Below, one piece after another: positions 26,216 through 34,383 of a DNA stretch of 64,000 bases. The stretch comes from Bradyrhizobium icense (GTDB taxonomy: Bacteria > Pseudomonadota > Alphaproteobacteria > Rhizobiales > Xanthobacteraceae). Each line of letters starts with the position of its first letter. Within the stretch, counting starts at the first letter, position 1. The position numbers and the translations under genes are program-made. The DNA lies in the NCBI RefSeq assembly GCF_001693385.1, contig NZ_CP016428.1:6138001-6202000 (forward strand), in the 5' to 3' direction. Below the pieces are notes generated by a model that saw nothing but the letters and a program-made list of their open reading frames with translations, searched no databases and was not told where the DNA came from.

Positions 26216-27307
26216 TCAAGCCGCCGCCAGCGGCCGAACCCGCAGCGCGCCGCGCAGGCCGGCGGCGGTGCCGACGAGGATGCCTGCGAAGGCGATCAAT
26301 GACGCCAGCGCCAGCGTGGAAAATCCTGTCAGGCCCTGCCCAATCGAGCAGCCGAACGCCATGACGCCGCCGATGCCCATCAGCGCGGCGCCACTGCCGG
26401 AGCGCAGCATGTGGCGCGGCGACTGATAGCCTTCGAGCTGAAAGCGTCCGGTTAACAGCGCCGTCACGAGGCTGCCGGCGAACACGCCAAACACGGTGAC
26501 GATGCCGAAATTGAGCGTCGAGCCCGTCGACAGCATGACGTATTGAAGGGCGTCCGCGATCGGCGCGATGAAGGTGAGCGAGGTCACCGGCGTGGGATTG
26601 AAATCGTCGGCGCCGAGATAGCCGGTGGCAAACCAACCGGCTGCCACCAAGAGGCCGATGACGAGCCCCGCGGCGATCTGGCCCGGCGACCGCCGGAACG
26701 CCGGATGCGCAAAGGCAAAAATGATCAGCGCGGCGGAGATGACCGAGGCGGCCAGCATGCGCGCGGCTGTTGCACTCAAGCCCGTGCCGGCGAGCAACGC
26801 AGGCACCGAGTTCGCCGCCGCCGTGGTCTGTGACGCCCCGACCATTGCGATGCGTGACGGGGCGATCAGGCCTTTCAACGTCATCTGCGCAAAGATGGCC
26901 AGCACGACCACCACCACGAAGGAACGGAGATTGCCGCGGCCGAGCAGTACCAGCGCGCGCGAGCCGCAGCCGTTCGAAAGCACCATGCCGTAGCCGAACA
27001 ACAGCCCGCCGAAGAACATCACCGGCGCGGAGAATGACGGCTGCAGATAGATCGACTTGCCGATATCGACGAGGCCGCCTGCCGCCAGCAACTGAGTCAT
27101 GGCCACCGCGACGCCGATCGCCAGCGCGTAGGTGCGCACCAGCCGGCCATCGCCTTCAGCCCAAAAACCCCTGAGGCTGCTGAGCAGGCAAAACCCGCTC
27201 AACAATCCAACCGATCCGTAGACGAGACCGATCAATAATCCGCTGATGACGACGATATTGGCACTGTCCAGCACTGATGTTTTCCCGTCCCGGCGCGGCC
27301 GATCCAT
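26216..27307 (-). CDS. YeeE/YedE family sulfur-compound transporter (TsuA-like)
   Basis: The 363-residue integral membrane protein has about nine or ten hydrophobic helices and the conserved cysteine motifs of the YeeE/YedE family: SGFCLLSSLRG near the N-terminus, SNGCGSRALVLLGRGN in the middle and FGCSIGQGLTG near the C-terminus. TsuA of this family imports thiosulfate, handing it between cysteines. The gene is convergent with the sulfite-oxidase-like and OsmC genes, so a shared role in sulfur or redox metabolism is possible. The start may be 27307 or the GTG at 27274, which lies closer to the first helix. Confidence 0.88.
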   Translation of the reverse strand: MDRPRRDGKTSVLDSANIVVISGLLIGLVYGSVGLLSGFCLLSSLRGFWAEGDGRLVRTYALAIGVAVAMTQLLAAGGLVDIGKSIYLQPSFSAPVMFFGGLLFGYGMVLSNGCGSRALVLLGRGNLRSFVVVVVLAIFAQMTLKGLIAPSRIAMVGASQTTAAANSVPALLAGTGLSATAARMLAASVISAALIIFAFAHPAFRRSPGQIAAGLVIGLLVAAGWFATGYLGADDFNPTPVTSLTFIAPIADALQYVMLSTGSTLNFGIVTVFGVFAGSLVTALLTGRFQLEGYQSPRHMLRSGSGAALMGIGGVMAFGCSIGQGLTGFSTLALASLIAFAGILVGTAAGLRGALRVRPLAAA

Positions 27308-27510
27308 CCGTTGCCGCTCAAATAGGAAGCAATTTCAGCGGTTGCTAATATGTTGGAAATCTGCGCGCGTCCACGCCTGGACGATGCGGAGAATGAATCG
27401 ACCATCATGCTCGGCGACGGCGGAATAAAATCATTGCGCACAGGCGGCGGACGGCAGGTTTGTTCCCTATGAAAAAATGGAAAAATCCTGCGCTTCCGGC
27501 GAATGCTTTT

Positions 27511-28530
27511 TCAAGGCCGCAGGATCACCCGATCGCGCGACGAGCCGGCGACCGCGATGAAGGCAGCGCGGGCCTGCTCCAGCGGATAGATCGCGGCCGG
27601 CTTGATCGGGAACGGCTTGAGATGGCCGCTGGCGAAGCCGGGGCCGAGCTCCCGGAGCACCGCACCGGTCGCAATCGACGACAGGCCGAGCGTGTCGATG
27701 CCGACATAGGTGTGCTGGCCGCGATAGAATTCCAAAATATTGAACTGCACGATGCGGTCGACGGCGGCGATCAGGATCTGCCGCCCGCGCAAGCCAAGCG
27801 ATTTGTGCGCAGCGTCGAAATAGGGATCACCGACGGTGTTGAACACGATGTCGGCGCCCTTGCCGCTGGTGAGTTCGCGCACGCGTGCCGCGACATCGAT
27901 GGCGGAAGCGTCGATGACTTCGACAGAAGAATTGGCGTGACCTTCGTAGGGTTCGCTCTTGCGCACAACGCCGACCACCCGCGCGCCGTGCCAGCTCGCG
28001 ATCTGCACCGCCGCCTGCCCCACCTTGCCGTTGACGCCCATGACCAGCACGGTCTCGGCGGCCTTGGGAATGCCGGCGCGGCGCAGACCTTCCATCGCGG
28101 TGACGAAGGGTACACCGATGCCGGCGGCCTCTTCCCATGAAATGCTTTTGGGTTTCTCCACGACGGCGTCGGCTTCGACCACGAGATGCGTGGCATGGGT
28201 GCCATCGCGGCGAATACCGAGATCGCCGGAGGAGCCGAACACCTCGCGCCCGATCCAACCTTGGGGACCATCGATGACAACGCCTGCATAGTCGCGGCCG
28301 GGCGTGCGCGGAAAGACCGCATAGGACATCAGCCCGGTCGCGGCCTTAACGTCCGATGGATTGACGGCGGCGGCTTTGATTTCGATCAGCAACTCGTTGC
28401 CGAAACGCGACAACGAGCGCGTCTCGATCACGGGCGCAAGTGAGGCGGCATCGGCCGCTTTTGCCGGCAGGCGGACGCAGCGGGCCTGCACCGTGGCAGG
28501 TCCAACATCGGAATTTTCGGCAACTAACAT
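27511..28530 (-). CDS. Zinc-free MDR oxidoreductase (quinone oxidoreductase-like)
   Basis: From the ATG at 28530 the protein has 339 residues of the medium-chain dehydrogenase/reductase superfamily. It has the GroES-like N-terminal domain (LLIEIKAAAVNPSDVKAATG) and the NAD(P) motif VMGVNGKVGQAAVQIA. The catalytic and structural zinc cysteines are missing, so it belongs with quinone oxidoreductases or enoyl reductases rather than zinc alcohol dehydrogenases. It begins 31 bp after paaK on the same strand and may be the last gene of the paa transcript. A role in phenylacetate catabolism is not established. Confidence 0.85.
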   Translation of the reverse strand: MLVAENSDVGPATVQARCVRLPAKAADAASLAPVIETRSLSRFGNELLIEIKAAAVNPSDVKAATGLMSYAVFPRTPGRDYAGVVIDGPQGWIGREVFGSSGDLGIRRDGTHATHLVVEADAVVEKPKSISWEEAAGIGVPFVTAMEGLRRAGIPKAAETVLVMGVNGKVGQAAVQIASWHGARVVGVVRKSEPYEGHANSSVEVIDASAIDVAARVRELTSGKGADIVFNTVGDPYFDAAHKSLGLRGRQILIAAVDRIVQFNILEFYRGQHTYVGIDTLGLSSIATGAVLRELGPGFASGHLKPFPIKPAAIYPLEQARAAFIAVAGSSRDRVILRP

Positions 28531-28561
28531 TAGAGATTCCCGCTCGGCTTCTGAGCAGGAG

Positions 28562-29893
28562 TTACCCTTTCGGCCGCTTGTCGTAAACACGTTTCGCCTT
28601 GCCGAGCGAACGTTCGAGCGTGTCGGGCGCCACGGCCTTGATGCGCGCGGTGATGCCGATGGTGTTCTTGATGAAGAGCGCGACCTTTTCGGCATCCACC
28701 TGCAAGCCATTGCCGTCCCAGCTTTCGGGGCGGGCTTCGGCGAGCACGGTCATCTTGTCCATCCGCCCTTCGCGCGTCAGTTCGATGATGAAATGGCCGC
28801 CGCACCAGTCGGTGGCGAGCAGCGCTTCCTCGATCTGGGTCGGGAACACGTTGACGCCGCGCAGGATGATCATGTCGTCGGAGCGGCCCGTGACCTTCTC
28901 CATGCGCCGCATGCCGGGCCGCGCGGTGCCCGGCAACAGCCGCGTCAGGTCGCGGGTGCGGTAGCGGATGATCGGGAAGCCTTGCTTGGTCAGCGAGGTA
29001 AACACAAGTTCGCCCTTCTCGCCGTCCGGCAATACCGCACCAGTCTCGGGGTCGATCACCTCGGGATAGAAATGATCCTCCCAGATGTGCAGGCCGTCCT
29101 TGGTCTCCAGGCATTCCTGCGCCACCCCGGGGCCGATCACTTCCGACAGCCCGTAAATGTCGGTCGCGTCCATGTCGAAGGCCTGTTCGATCTCGGCGCG
29201 CATCGCGTTGGTCCAGGGTTCGGCGCCGAAGATGCCGAACTTCAACGACGATTTGCGCGGGTCGAGACCTTGCCGCTTGAACTCGTCGAGAATGGCCAGC
29301 ATGTAGCTCGGCGTCACCGTGATGATATCGGGCTTGAAATCGTTGATCAGTTGCACCTGACGCTCAGTCATGCCGCCGGAGACCGGCACCACCGTGCAGC
29401 CGAGCTTTTCGGCACCGTAATGCACGCCCAGCCCGCCGGTGAACAGGCCATAGCCATAGGCGTTGTGAATGATCATTCCGCTGCGGCCACCCGCGGCGCG
29501 GATCGATCGCGCCATCGCCTCCGACCAGATGTCGATATCGCCTTGCGTGTAGCCGACCACGATCGGCTTGCCCGTTGTGCCCGAGGACGCGTGGACGCGG
29601 ACCAGCTTTTCGCGGGGCACGGCGAACATGTTGAAGGGATAATTGTCGCGGAGATCGGTCTTCGCCGTGAACGGGAACTTGGCGAGATCGGAAAGCTGCT
29701 TGAAATCGGAGGGATGCACACCGGTCGCATCGAACGCTTTGCGGTAATGCGCGACATTATCGTAGGCATGCTGGAGCGACCAGGCGAGACGTTTGGTTTG
29801 CAACGCCATGATCTCGTCGCGCGAGGCCCGCTCAGCCTCATCCAATTCAGCGCTGTAACCGCTTCCGCTGGATTTCAATCTTGCCATGGCCAT
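28562..29893 (-). CDS. paaK: Phenylacetate-CoA ligase PaaK
   Basis: The 443-residue enzyme from the ATG at 29893 (AAGAGGAA upstream) is an adenylate-forming ligase. The PaaK motif SSGTTGKPIVVGYTQGDID is at about residues 100-118, IYGLSEVIGPGVAQE follows, and the conserved GRSDDMIILRGVNVFP sits before the C-terminal lid. It activates phenylacetate to phenylacetyl-CoA with ATP, the entry step of the pathway. It follows paaI by 25 bp. Confidence 0.95.
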   Translation of the reverse strand: MAMARLKSSGSGYSAELDEAERASRDEIMALQTKRLAWSLQHAYDNVAHYRKAFDATGVHPSDFKQLSDLAKFPFTAKTDLRDNYPFNMFAVPREKLVRVHASSGTTGKPIVVGYTQGDIDIWSEAMARSIRAAGGRSGMIIHNAYGYGLFTGGLGVHYGAEKLGCTVVPVSGGMTERQVQLINDFKPDIITVTPSYMLAILDEFKRQGLDPRKSSLKFGIFGAEPWTNAMRAEIEQAFDMDATDIYGLSEVIGPGVAQECLETKDGLHIWEDHFYPEVIDPETGAVLPDGEKGELVFTSLTKQGFPIIRYRTRDLTRLLPGTARPGMRRMEKVTGRSDDMIILRGVNVFPTQIEEALLATDWCGGHFIIELTREGRMDKMTVLAEARPESWDGNGLQVDAEKVALFIKNTIGITARIKAVAPDTLERSLGKAKRVYDKRPKG

Positions 29894-29918
29894 GGCGCGT
29901 TCCTCTTGCTCTGGATTC

Positions 29919-30371
29919 CTACTTTGCATCGCTATTCGCGGCCGGCAGCCAAGTGCCGGCGATCGTACGCGAGTGACCGCGGAACTCCGCAATCACGACA
30001 TCGCCCGCGGTGACGCGGACGTCATAAATCCCGGAGCGGCCGTTGCGCGAAATTTCGCGTGCGGTCGCCACCAGCACGTCGCCGAGCTTGCCGGGGCGAA
30101 TGAAGGCGATGTCGCATTGCGCGGCGACCGCGCGCTCATTGCGGGAATTACAGGCAAAGGCGAAGGTGGAATCGGCGAGGAGAAAAATGAAGCCGCCATG
30201 GGCGATGCGCTGGCCGTTGACCATGTGCGGCTCGACCGTCATCGTCAGCGTCGCCTGCCCCGGCTTGACCTCGACAATTTTCATGCCGAGGCCCTTGCTG
30301 GCATCGTCTTCCTTCCACATCGCCTCCGCACAGGCGCAGGCGATCTCGTCGGGCGAAAGCGCGACGTTCAT
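29919..30371 (-). CDS. paaI: Hydroxyphenylacetyl-CoA thioesterase PaaI
   Basis: The 150-residue hot-dog fold protein has the PaaI motif NGQRIAHGGFIFLLADSTFA with the conserved acidic residue in the long helix. It removes CoA from ring-1,2-epoxide breakdown products or hydroxyphenylacetyl-CoA, protecting the cell from dead-end CoA esters. It lies 174 bp after paaE, a space that contains a short palindrome, and may have its own promoter. Family length matches. Confidence 0.93.
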   Translation of the reverse strand: MNVALSPDEIACACAEAMWKEDDASKGLGMKIVEVKPGQATLTMTVEPHMVNGQRIAHGGFIFLLADSTFAFACNSRNERAVAAQCDIAFIRPGKLGDVLVATAREISRNGRSGIYDVRVTAGDVVIAEFRGHSRTIAGTWLPAANSDAK

Positions 30372-30522
30372 AACGGTGTGCCCGCTCTGCGAGACGGTTT
30401 CAAGACGTTCTCTCCCTTGTGTGCGCGGGCCTGTTATCAGGCCTCTTTGCGTAGTGTCTTAGTGTTGAGTCGAAGCACACGAGGTGTCAACGAGCCCGCA
30501 TCTCTTAGCTTCAACCACCTCT

Positions 30523-30538
30523 GTCATTCCGGAATGAC
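30523..30538. repeat. 16-bp perfect palindrome between paaE and paaI
   Basis: GTCATTCCGGAATGAC is perfectly self-complementary, 7 bp from the paaE stop codon. It could be an end of a repeat, a transcript-stabilising hairpin or an operator for paaI. No U-tract follows. Confidence 0.45.
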
Positions 30539-30545
30539 GACTTCA

Positions 30546-31625
30546 CTAAACGTGGTCGTAATCCACCACGACCTTATCTGAACACGGCCGCGCCTGACAG
30601 GTCAGGATAAATCCCGCCTTCAGTTCCCACGGCTCCAGCGAATAGTTGACTTCCATTTGCGCCTCGCCCTCGACCAGCTTGGCGCGGCAGGTCGAGCACA
30701 TGCCGCCCTTGCAGGCGAACGGCAGATCCATACCGGCGCGCAACGCGGCGTCGAGAATGGCCTCTCCTTCAGCAACCGGCACCTCACGGCGCTTGCCGTC
30801 GATGATCAGCGAGGCCATCGCCTTCGGCGGCGCAGACGGTTCGATCACCTTCTTCGCGCGCGGCTTGCCGCCGAATTCCGAGACGAAGCGCTCGACGTGA
30901 ATGCGATCCTCAGGGATGCCGATGTCGCGGCAGGTCGCCTCGATGTCCTCGCTCATGCCGGCGGGACCGCAGATGAAGACGTGATCGACGTGTGCGGCCG
31001 GCACCAGCGAGCGCAACAGCACGCGCACTTTCGCGCCATCGAGCCGGCCGTGCAGGATCGGGATGTCCTGCTCCTCACCCGAGATGACGTGGAATAGCGA
31101 CAACCGCTGCATGAAGCGGTCTTTCAATTCCTCGAGCTCTTCGAGGAACAGCATGTTTGATGTCGTGCGGTTGCCGTAAAACAGGAAGAAGCGGCTATTC
31201 GGCTCGCGCGCCAGCACGCCTTTGACGATCGACAGGATCGGCGTAATGCCGCTTCCTGCGGCAAATCCGACATAGACCCTCGCCTCATCCGGCGCAGGGG
31301 CGACGCCGAAACGGCCGGTTGGCGTCATCACGTCGAGTTCGTCGCCGGCTTTCAATTCGTCCGCTGCCCAGTTCGAAAACGCGCCGCCGTCGACCTTCTT
31401 CACCGCGATGCGCAACTCGCCGTCGTCAGGCCCCGAGCAGATCGAATAGGAGCGGCGCACTTCCTCGCCGTCCATCGTGGTACGCAAAGTGAGGTATTGT
31501 CCCGGCGCAAAGCTGTAGTCGCCTTCCAGCTCCTTCGGAATGGTGAAGGTCATGGACACGGCGTCGGCGGCCTCCCAGCGGAGGTCGTTGACGGCAAGGC
31601 GATGGAAACGCGGCGCTACAGACAT
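30546..31625 (-). CDS. paaE: 1,2-phenylacetyl-CoA epoxidase reductase subunit PaaE
   Basis: The 359-residue reductase has FAD/NADPH-binding domains at the N-terminus (YSFAPGQYLTLR, RRSYSICSGP, GFAAGSGITPILSI). The C-terminal plant-type [2Fe-2S] domain has CKGGMCSTCRAKL and a final Cys in FILTCQ. It passes electrons from NADPH to the PaaAC di-iron oxygenase. I start it at the ATG at 31625, two bases after the paaD stop; a GTG at 31637 would overlap paaD. Confidence 0.95.
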   Translation of the reverse strand: MSVAPRFHRLAVNDLRWEAADAVSMTFTIPKELEGDYSFAPGQYLTLRTTMDGEEVRRSYSICSGPDDGELRIAVKKVDGGAFSNWAADELKAGDELDVMTPTGRFGVAPAPDEARVYVGFAAGSGITPILSIVKGVLAREPNSRFFLFYGNRTTSNMLFLEELEELKDRFMQRLSLFHVISGEEQDIPILHGRLDGAKVRVLLRSLVPAAHVDHVFICGPAGMSEDIEATCRDIGIPEDRIHVERFVSEFGGKPRAKKVIEPSAPPKAMASLIIDGKRREVPVAEGEAILDAALRAGMDLPFACKGGMCSTCRAKLVEGEAQMEVNYSLEPWELKAGFILTCQARPCSDKVVVDYDHV

Positions 31626-31627
31626 GA

Positions 31628-32131
31628 TCAATGACACTTGAAATAATCAAAGGGTTCGCGGCAGGCCTTGCAACGCCATAGCGCCTTGCAGGAGGTCGAA
31701 CCGAACTCGGACAGCAGCTCGGTGTTTTGCGAGCCGCATTGCGGGCACGCCACCTGCTGTTCACCGAACAGCGCGCGGCGCGAGCCTGAGGCCTGCGGTG
31801 GGGCGATGCCATATTCCCGGAGCTTGTTGCGGCCATCCTCGCTCATCCAGTCCGTGGTCCAGGCCGGCGACAGCACGGTGCGGACCGTCGGGCGCGGCAT
31901 TCCCGCGCGTTCCAGCGCCAGCTCGATCTCGAGCGCGATCATGTTCATCGCCGGACAGCCGGAATAAGTGGGCGTAATCGCGACCTCGACGCGGCCGTCG
32001 TGGACCTCGACCTCGCGCAGCACGCCGAGATCGGCAATGGTCAGCACCGGTATTTCGGGATCGACCACCCGTGACGCGGCGTCCCAGGCGCGCTGGCGCA
32101 GGTCGGCATCGCTGAGGATGGCGGCTACCAT
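31628..32131 (-). CDS. paaD: 1,2-phenylacetyl-CoA epoxidase subunit PaaD
   Basis: The 167-residue protein has an N-terminal MIP18/DUF59-type domain (VVDPEIPVLTIADLGVLREV, PTYSGCPAMNMIALEIE). The C-terminal zinc-ribbon-like segment has CPQCGSQNTELL and CKACREPFDYFKC. In the Paa system PaaD is thought to help assemble the iron centres of the epoxidase. It overlaps paaC by 7 nt and is followed directly by paaE. Confidence 0.95.
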   Translation of the reverse strand: MVAAILSDADLRQRAWDAASRVVDPEIPVLTIADLGVLREVEVHDGRVEVAITPTYSGCPAMNMIALEIELALERAGMPRPTVRTVLSPAWTTDWMSEDGRNKLREYGIAPPQASGSRRALFGEQQVACPQCGSQNTELLSEFGSTSCKALWRCKACREPFDYFKCH

Positions 32132-32901
32132 GTCGCCCCCGGAAGGGTTCGCTGCATCGATTGCAGTTCGCTGAGGAGATGGCCGAGATGTTCGCTGTGC
32201 CGGCCGCTGCGGCCACCCTGCTGCATCCAGTTATTATCGGGCAAAACAAGCGTCGCTTCGCGGACGACATCCGATACCGTCTTCAGCCATTGCGGACGCA
32301 AGGTGGCAGGGTTGATCGCAATGCCGGCATCGATCAGGCCGCGCTCGCTGTCGTCGACCTCAAACATCTCGCCGGTGAACGCCCAGAGCTCGTCGATCGC
32401 CGCTTGCGTGCGGCGGTGGCTTTCCTCGGTGCCATCGCCGAGACGGACGATCCATTCCGAGGAATGCCGGACGTGATAGGCGCTTTCCTTTTCCGACTTC
32501 GCCGCGATCGCCGCCAGCGTCGCGTCGGTGGAACGCATCATCGCGCGCCAATAGAGATCGGCGAACGTCGCGTAGAAGAACTGCCGCACCATGGTGCGCG
32601 CGAAATCGCCGTTCGGCTGTTCCAGCAGCAGGAGATTGCGGTACTGCCTGACATCGCGGAGATAAGCGAACTTGTCCTCGTCGTTGCCCTTGCCCTCGAC
32701 CTTCGCGGCGTAGGTATAGAGCTCGCGCGCCTGGCCGAGCAGATCGAGTCCCATATTGGCGAGCGCCATGTCCTCTTCCAGCATCGGCGCATGGCCGCAC
32801 CATTCCGAGAGCCGATGGCCCAGGATCAACGCATCATCGGCGCGGCGCAGGGTGTAGAGCACCAGCGGCGTTTCGGAGACCTGGATGTTGGCGACGGTCA
32901 T
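32125..32901 (-). CDS. paaC: 1,2-phenylacetyl-CoA epoxidase structural subunit PaaC
   Basis: Started at the ATG at 32901 (AGGTGA upstream), the protein has 258 residues; a TTG two codons upstream is possible. It is ferritin-like, with LGHRLSEWCGHAPMLEEDMA and LDLLGQARELYTYAAKVEG. PaaC forms the structural partner of the catalytic PaaA. A family B repeat of about 80 bp separates it from paaB, which is unusual inside this compact operon. Confidence 0.95.
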   Translation of the reverse strand: MTVANIQVSETPLVLYTLRRADDALILGHRLSEWCGHAPMLEEDMALANMGLDLLGQARELYTYAAKVEGKGNDEDKFAYLRDVRQYRNLLLLEQPNGDFARTMVRQFFYATFADLYWRAMMRSTDATLAAIAAKSEKESAYHVRHSSEWIVRLGDGTEESHRRTQAAIDELWAFTGEMFEVDDSERGLIDAGIAINPATLRPQWLKTVSDVVREATLVLPDNNWMQQGGRSGRHSEHLGHLLSELQSMQRTLPGATW

Positions 32902-32924
32902 TTTCAATCACCTAGTTGCTCAGT

Positions 32925-33007
32925 CGTCATTGCGAGGATCGATCGACGGAGCAATCCACACTTACGTTGCAGGCTCGATGGATTGCTTCGCTGCGCTCGC
33001 GATGACG
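32925..33007. repeat. Family B palindromic repeat inside the paa operon
   Basis: The ends CGTCATTGCGAG and CTCGCGATGACG are inverted. Inside, GCAATCCA and TGGATTGC are also inverted, with TTCGCTGCG next to the right copy. The same layout recurs at 45938-46024. It fills almost the whole space between paaB and paaC. Confidence 0.7.
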
Positions 33008-33014
33008 GAAAGAC

Positions 33015-33302
33015 CTACATATGCCCGACTTCTTCGGGCACGTCGTAAAACGTCGGGTGCCGGTAGATCTTGGATTCCGCCGGCTCGAACATCATGCCTT
33101 TCTCGGACGGATCGGACGCGGTGATGGCGCTCGACGGCACCACCCAGATCGAGAGGCCCTCGCCGCGACGGGTGTAGATGTCGCGCGCGGCCTGCAGCGC
33201 CAGCGTCGCGTCGGTCGCATGCAGCGAACCGACATGCTTGTGTGCGAGGCCATTGCGGCTGCGAATAAAAACTTCCCAGAGCGGAGTGTTCGGCGTTGCC
33301 AT
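33015..33302 (-). CDS. paaB: 1,2-phenylacetyl-CoA epoxidase subunit PaaB
   Basis: The 95-residue protein begins at the ATG at 33302 (MATPNTPLWEVFIRSRNGLA). It matches the small PaaB family, with the pattern LWEVFIR, KHVGSLHATD and a middle ALQAARDIYTRRGEG. PaaB bridges the PaaAC heterodimers and is needed for electron transfer from PaaE. It lies 13 bp after paaA. Confidence 0.96.
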   Translation of the reverse strand: MATPNTPLWEVFIRSRNGLAHKHVGSLHATDATLALQAARDIYTRRGEGLSIWVVPSSAITASDPSEKGMMFEPAESKIYRHPTFYDVPEEVGHM

Positions 33303-33315
33303 TGCGTGTGTCTCC

Positions 33316-34308
33316 CTACTCGGCCGCCTGCAGCGCAGACCGCTGCCGGCGCTTCCCGGCATAGGCCATCGCCGCTTCGCGTACCCAGGCGCCATCCTCA
33401 TGCGCCTTGCGCCGCGCCGCCAGACGGTCGCGGTTGCAGGGCCCGTTGCCTGAAAGCACCTGCTTGAACTCTTCCCAGTCGATCGCGCTGTATTCCCAAT
33501 TGCCGTTGGCGTTCTGCTTCATCCCGGGATCGGGAATCGTCAGCCCGAGGAACTGCGCCTGCGGCACGGTGGCATCGACGAATTTCTGCCGCAGCTCGTC
33601 ATTGGAGAAGCGCTTGATCTTCCACTTGGTCGAGGTGTCGCTGTGCTGGCTGACCTGATCGGGCGGGCCGAACATCATCAGCACCGGCCACCACCAGCGG
33701 TTCAACGCGTCCTGCGCCATCGCCTTCTGTTCGTCGGTGCCGCGGCACAGCGTCAGCATGATTTCAAAACCCTGGCGCTGGTGGAAAGACTCCTCCTTGC
33801 AGACGCGGATCATCGCGCGCGCGTAAGGACCATAGGAGCAGCGGCACAGCGGGATCTGGTTCATGATCGCTGCACCATCGACCAGCCAGCCGATGGTGCC
33901 GATATCGGCCCAGGTCAGTGTCGGATAATTGAAGATCGAGGAGTATTTTGCTTTCCCCGCCAGCATCGCGTCGACCAACTCTTCGCGCGAAGAGCCGAGC
34001 GTCTCGGCGGCGGCGTAGAGATAAAGCCCGTGGCCGCATTCGTCCTGCACTTTGGCCAGCAGCGCCGCCTTGCGGCGCAGCGACGGCGCGCGAGTGATCC
34101 AGTTGCCCTCGGGCAGCATGCCGACGATTTCGGAATGCGCGTGCTGGGAAATCTGCCGCGTCAGCGTCTTGCGGTAGGCGGCCGGCATCCAATCGTTGGG
34201 CTCGATGCGATCATCGGCGTCGATGCGCGCCTGAAACTGCGCAGCCCGCGCGGCGTCCTCGATGTGGCGGTCGTCGCCATCGGACGTATTGAGCGCCTGC
34301 GTGTACAT
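33316..34308 (-). CDS. paaA: 1,2-phenylacetyl-CoA epoxidase catalytic subunit PaaA
   Basis: The 330-residue di-iron monooxygenase subunit starts at the ATG at 34308 with GGGAGG upstream. Ligand motifs include [17 protein letters not shown] (Glu and His) and [16 protein letters not shown] [14 protein letters not shown]. It converts phenylacetyl-CoA to the ring-1,2-epoxide. It is the first structural gene after paaX and is preceded by an AT-rich promoter with a spaced direct repeat. Confidence 0.96.
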   Translation of the reverse strand: MYTQALNTSDGDDRHIEDAARAAQFQARIDADDRIEPNDWMPAAYRKTLTRQISQHAHSEIVGMLPEGNWITRAPSLRRKAALLAKVQDECGHGLYLYAAAETLGSSREELVDAMLAGKAKYSSIFNYPTLTWADIGTIGWLVDGAAIMNQIPLCRCSYGPYARAMIRVCKEESFHQRQGFEIMLTLCRGTDEQKAMAQDALNRWWWPVLMMFGPPDQVSQHSDTSTKWKIKRFSNDELRQKFVDATVPQAQFLGLTIPDPGMKQNANGNWEYSAIDWEEFKQVLSGNGPCNRDRLAARRKAHEDGAWVREAAMAYAGKRRQRSALQAAE

Positions 34309-34341
34309 GGCGGACCTCCCGGAATTTGTTGGGAGGAAATA

Positions 34342-34382
34342 TATAACACAAATTATGATATGCAATATATTTCTGTAACATA
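34342..34382 (-). promoter_or_regulatory. Candidate operator for paaA: spaced direct repeats in AT-rich DNA
   Basis: Read on the coding strand, TATGTTACA (34382-34374) and TGTGTTATA (34350-34342) form a direct repeat with 7 of 9 bases equal and starts 32 bp apart, about three helical turns. They lie in a strikingly AT-rich stretch between the paaX stop and the paaA ribosome binding site. PaaX binding here is inferred from position only. Confidence 0.45.
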
Positions 34383-34383
34383 T

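Noticed and set aside
28361..30013. A 550-codon plus-strand frame opposite paaK
   Set aside because: It is antisense to a clear paaK gene and has a low-complexity Arg/His/Gly composition.
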